A DNA stretch of 64,000 nucleotides from assembly GCF_004005995.1 (NCBI RefSeq), contig NZ_CP034767.1, forward strand, positions 3,100,001 to 3,164,000, read 5' to 3'. The notes beneath the pieces are model-generated. The model was given only the letters and a program-made list of their open reading frames with translations. It was not told the origin of the DNA and made no database searches. The position numbers and the translations under genes are program-made. Origin of the DNA: Devosia sp. 1566 (GTDB taxonomy: Bacteria > Pseudomonadota > Alphaproteobacteria > Rhizobiales > Devosiaceae). The stretch's first letter is position 1. Each line of letters opens with the position of its first letter. This document shows, piece after piece, positions 61,944 to 64,000 of the stretch.

Positions 61944-62570
61944 TTAAAGGGTGGCGAAGGCCTTGGTTGCGGTTTCGCTATTGCGGCGGGCGCGATTGCT
62001 GGCATGGCGGGCCAATTGCGCGGCACCCGAGTGGAACTGCGAAAAGGTGATGCTCTGCCGATCGGCGGTGGCGATGGTGATGCCGCGCCAATCGGGCTGC
62101 ACCGAGCGCACATCGGACCAGGCGATGGTGGTTTCCCGGCCGAAAGCCGAGCGATGCTCGAGGCGCGAATTGTTCCAGCGCAGCTTGGTGAAGAGCCCGC
62201 CAATGCCGATGCCAAAGGCCCCTGCGCCCAGCAATACCGAGGCCGAAAAGGCTGCGATCATCTGGGTGGGGTTAACGGCCTTGGTGCTGCCGATCACGAT
62301 CACGGCCGACATCAGAACGACCGAAAGGGCAGCCGCGCCATAGCAGGCAAAATATTCCACCATGGCCGGGCGCAACTCGGACCAGCCATCGACCTCGATC
62401 GCTTCCTCGTCCTGCAACAGGCGCAGGGCCAGGAACGCAGCATAGCCGAAAGCCACGACGCCGGCGGCGCGGGCCAGCGGCAGGGCGGCAGTAGCTGGAA
62501 TGTGCTTGAGCACCAGAAGGAAAATAATAACGACAAGCGGCACAGCCACTTCCTGCCAGCGCAAGGGCAC
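61944..62570 (-). CDS. Membrane protein with C-terminal PH-like domain, unknown function
   Basis: Protein of about 208 aa with four hydrophobic segments in the first 125 residues (VPLVVIIFLLVLKHI, AAGVVAFGYAAFLALRLL, YGAAALSVVLMSAVIVI, ASVLLGAGAFGIGIGGL). A cytoplasmic beta-rich tail resembles bacterial PH domains (LRWNNSRLEHRSAFGRETTIAWSDVRSV). I choose GTG 62570, seven bases after GGAG; an in-frame TTG at 62630 would add 20 residues. No family assigned. Confidence 0.7.
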   Translation of the reverse strand: MPLRWQEVAVPLVVIIFLLVLKHIPATAALPLARAAGVVAFGYAAFLALRLLQDEEAIEVDGWSELRPAMVEYFACYGAAALSVVLMSAVIVIGSTKAVNPTQMIAAFSASVLLGAGAFGIGIGGLFTKLRWNNSRLEHRSAFGRETTIAWSDVRSVQPDWRGITIATADRQSITFSQFHSGAAQLARHASNRARRNSETATKAFATL

Positions 62571-62758
62571 GATTGCTCTCCAAAATCTGCGTCGCCAAAC
62601 AGCGGCGGCGAACGAGTCTGAAACTAGCAAGTCACGCGCGCAAGACCATTAACAAAGTCGCGATTCTAAAAGGTTCCATCGCGACAAAGATATTTTTACC
62701 ACAATGGAAATAGGCCGCTACGCGCGCCAAGCAGGCGAGAACAGTCCAGAATTGCGCG

Positions 62759-63073
62759 TCACGTCAGTAGCTTAAGACCGGCGATGCCCGCGATGATGAG
62801 CCCGATGCAGCCCAGCCGCGCGGCAGTGGCGGGGTCACCGAACAGCACCATGCCAAGGATCACCGTGCCAACCGTGCCGATTCCGGTCCAGATAGCATAA
62901 CCTGTACCCACTGGCAGATCACGCAGCGCGAGGCCCAAGAGCAGAACACTCGCGACCATGGCCGCGACGGTGAGGGTGGTAGGGACAACGCGGGTGAAGC
63001 CTTCCGAGTACTTAAGGCCAACGGCCCAGCCGACTTCCAAAAGACCAGCGATAAACAGATAAAACCAGGCCAA
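62759..63073 (-). CDS. gdx: Gdx/SugE-type SMR guanidinium exporter
   Basis: Small multidrug resistance protein of 104 aa with four helices. The sequence AWFYLFIAGLLEVGWAVGLKYSEGF is that of the Gdx (SugE) subgroup, which exports guanidinium in exchange for protons as an antiparallel dimer, with the key Glu in LLEVGW. AIWTGIGTVGTVILGMVLFGD follows. The start is TTG 63073 behind AGGAG. A guanidine-II riboswitch lies directly upstream, which strongly supports guanidinium as the substrate. Confidence 0.94.
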   Translation of the reverse strand: MAWFYLFIAGLLEVGWAVGLKYSEGFTRVVPTTLTVAAMVASVLLLGLALRDLPVGTGYAIWTGIGTVGTVILGMVLFGDPATAARLGCIGLIIAGIAGLKLLT

Positions 63074-63087
63074 GGATTACTCCTGCG

Positions 63088-63144
63088 CTTGGCGGGTCGT
63101 CCCGGCCAGAAAATGGGAAAGGCGCGAGGGTCGTCCCTCACGCC
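63088..63144 (-). promoter_or_regulatory. Guanidine-II riboswitch (mini-ykkC)
   Basis: On the minus strand, two hairpins each carry the diagnostic GGG-ACGA-CCC loop. The first (63121-63144) is a 10-bp stem around ACGA. The second (63088-63109) pairs CTGG-CGGG with CCCG-CCA around ACGA, with one bulged base. The linker is about 11 bases. The gdx ribosome site AGGAG follows about 8 bases after the second hairpin. Guanidine binding joins the two loops and frees the ribosome site, switching on translation. Confidence 0.92.
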
Positions 63145-63150
63145 GTCTAT

Positions 63151-64000
63151 TTAGTTCACACGCGCGCCGGTGGGAAGCCCCTGGTCGGTCGGTGTAGATG
63201 GCGCACCCACCGCTGCACTGCTTGCGTCGCCCTCGGCCTTGAGTTCTGCCTCCCCTTCTCGCCGCAGCGTACTGGCAAGCGGAAGCTCCTCAAGCAGGAA
63301 ATTGAGCGCAAAAGCGAGCAAGGAAGCACCTGCGGCCGTAAAGAACACCGGATGGAGTGCACTGGCGAATCCCTCAAGCACCTGCTGGCGCACCTGGGGC
63401 GGCAGTGCTGCCACAGCCTGGGCATTGAAGGCTGAAGTGCCGCCGCCTTCCGGCAAGGCGTCACCCAACTCACGCGCAAGATTGCTCGCAAAGATGGCCC
63501 CGAACACAGAAACCCCGATTGAACCCCCGATCTGGCGGAACAGGGTGGCGCCGGCGGTCGCCACGCCCACCAGGTGCTGGGGCGAGGCGTTCTGGATTGC
63601 GGTCACGGCAACGCTGTTCACGGGACCGATGCCCACGCCAACGATGAGCATGAAAACGGCGATCTGCCAGTCGGGCGTGTCGAGGCTCATGCCGGCCAGC
63701 AGCAGCAGGCCCAAGGTCAGGAGGGCTGTCGAGACCGTGGGCAGGATCTTGTAGCGACCGGTGCGGCTCATGAAAAGGCCGGCGAGCGTCGAGGCGCTGA
63801 TAAGGCCGATCATCATCGGTACCAGCTGCATGGCAGAGGCAGTGGGGCTGGTGCCGCGGGCCGTCTGGAGGAACAGCGGCAGGAAAGTGATGGAGCCGAA
63901 CATCGCCATGCCGACAAGGAACGACACGCTGTTGGAGACCAGAAATGTGTTGTTGCGGAAAAGACTGAGCGGCAGCACCGGTTCGGCGGCGCGCTTTTCA
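63151..64000 (-). CDS. MFS multidrug transporter, EmrB/QacA DHA2 type (5' end outside window)
   Basis: C-terminal part (about 280 residues) of a 14-helix drug:proton antiporter; the frame runs off the right edge. Landmarks are AAEPVLPLSLFRNNTFLVSN, TAIQNASPQHLVGVATAGATLFRQIGGSIGVSVFGAIFA (cited by its ends TAIQNAS and FGAIFA), and FFTAAGASLLAFALNFLLEELPL. It ends with a hydrophilic Ala/Glu-rich tail. The gene stops just upstream of the guanidine riboswitch and is transcribed in the same direction as gdx. Confidence 0.92.
   Translation of the reverse strand, partial: EKRAAEPVLPLSLFRNNTFLVSNSVSFLVGMAMFGSITFLPLFLQTARGTSPTASAMQLVPMMIGLISASTLAGLFMSRTGRYKILPTVSTALLTLGLLLLAGMSLDTPDWQIAVFMLIVGVGIGPVNSVAVTAIQNASPQHLVGVATAGATLFRQIGGSIGVSVFGAIFASNLARELGDALPEGGGTSAFNAQAVAALPPQVRQQVLEGFASALHPVFFTAAGASLLAFALNFLLEELPLASTLRREGEAELKAEGDASSAAVGAPSTPTDQGLPTGARVN

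Overview
The window looks like chromosomal DNA of an alphaproteobacterium of the Hyphomicrobiales, Devosia-like. This rests on the high G+C coding style, the sugar ABC and tripartite tricarboxylate transporters, and the many SDR, LysR, TetR and IclR genes. The genus is an inference from gene content, not a sequence match. Both ends cut through genes: an ABC permease at base 1 and an MFS transporter at base 64000.

Layout. 1-7064: an amino-sugar uptake operon (two permeases, binding protein, ATPase, RpiR/SIS regulator) ending in a signal-less GH20 beta-N-acetylhexosaminidase, so imported chito-oligosaccharides or similar glycans are probably hydrolysed in the cytoplasm. 7194-9157: a LysR regulator, a cupin protein and the 3' remnant of a pcaB-like lyase. 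9453-20287: a catabolic locus with a complete TctABC-type transporter, a SnoaL-like protein, ALDH, SDR, HpcH/HpaI aldolase, a BKACE (DUF849) enzyme, a bicupin, a DUF6282 hydrolase and an IclR regulator. The divergent promoter in its middle carries two near-identical 19-23 bp inverted repeats. 20544-38643: an array of small redox genes (SDRs, quinone oxidoreductase, monooxygenase, methyltransferase, MFS pumps), most of them next to their own regulator. It holds pseudogenes and a duplicated promoter block. 38867-41800: a putative copper/iron membrane locus (PepSY protein, DUF2946 protein) with only the C-terminal end of a TonB-dependent receptor left.

About 41.8-56.6 kb: an accessory island with lower G+C, long gene-free stretches and unfamiliar genes, ending at a tRNA-Ser(GCU). 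It carries a Hachiman antiphage system (HamA with DUF1837, HamB helicase) with a translationally linked third gene (DUF3223). It also carries a second two-gene unit whose first protein has a PD-(D/E)XK-type nuclease motif, two further unrecognised proteins, a serine recombinase, an L,D-transpeptidase and a secreted lectin-like protein.

56952-64000: ordinary chromosomal genes (DUF2147, nu-class GST, glyoxalase-superfamily, TSUP permease, molybdopterin oxidoreductase). A Gdx/SugE-type SMR exporter is preceded by a clear guanidine-II (mini-ykkC) riboswitch, and the window ends in an MFS drug transporter.

The items most worth following up are the Hachiman locus with its DUF3223 gene, the nuclease-like pair at 44.5-45.9 kb, the undescribed BKACE/DUF6282/TctABC catabolic pathway with its paired operators, and the duplicated promoter at 24.6 and 28.7 kb.
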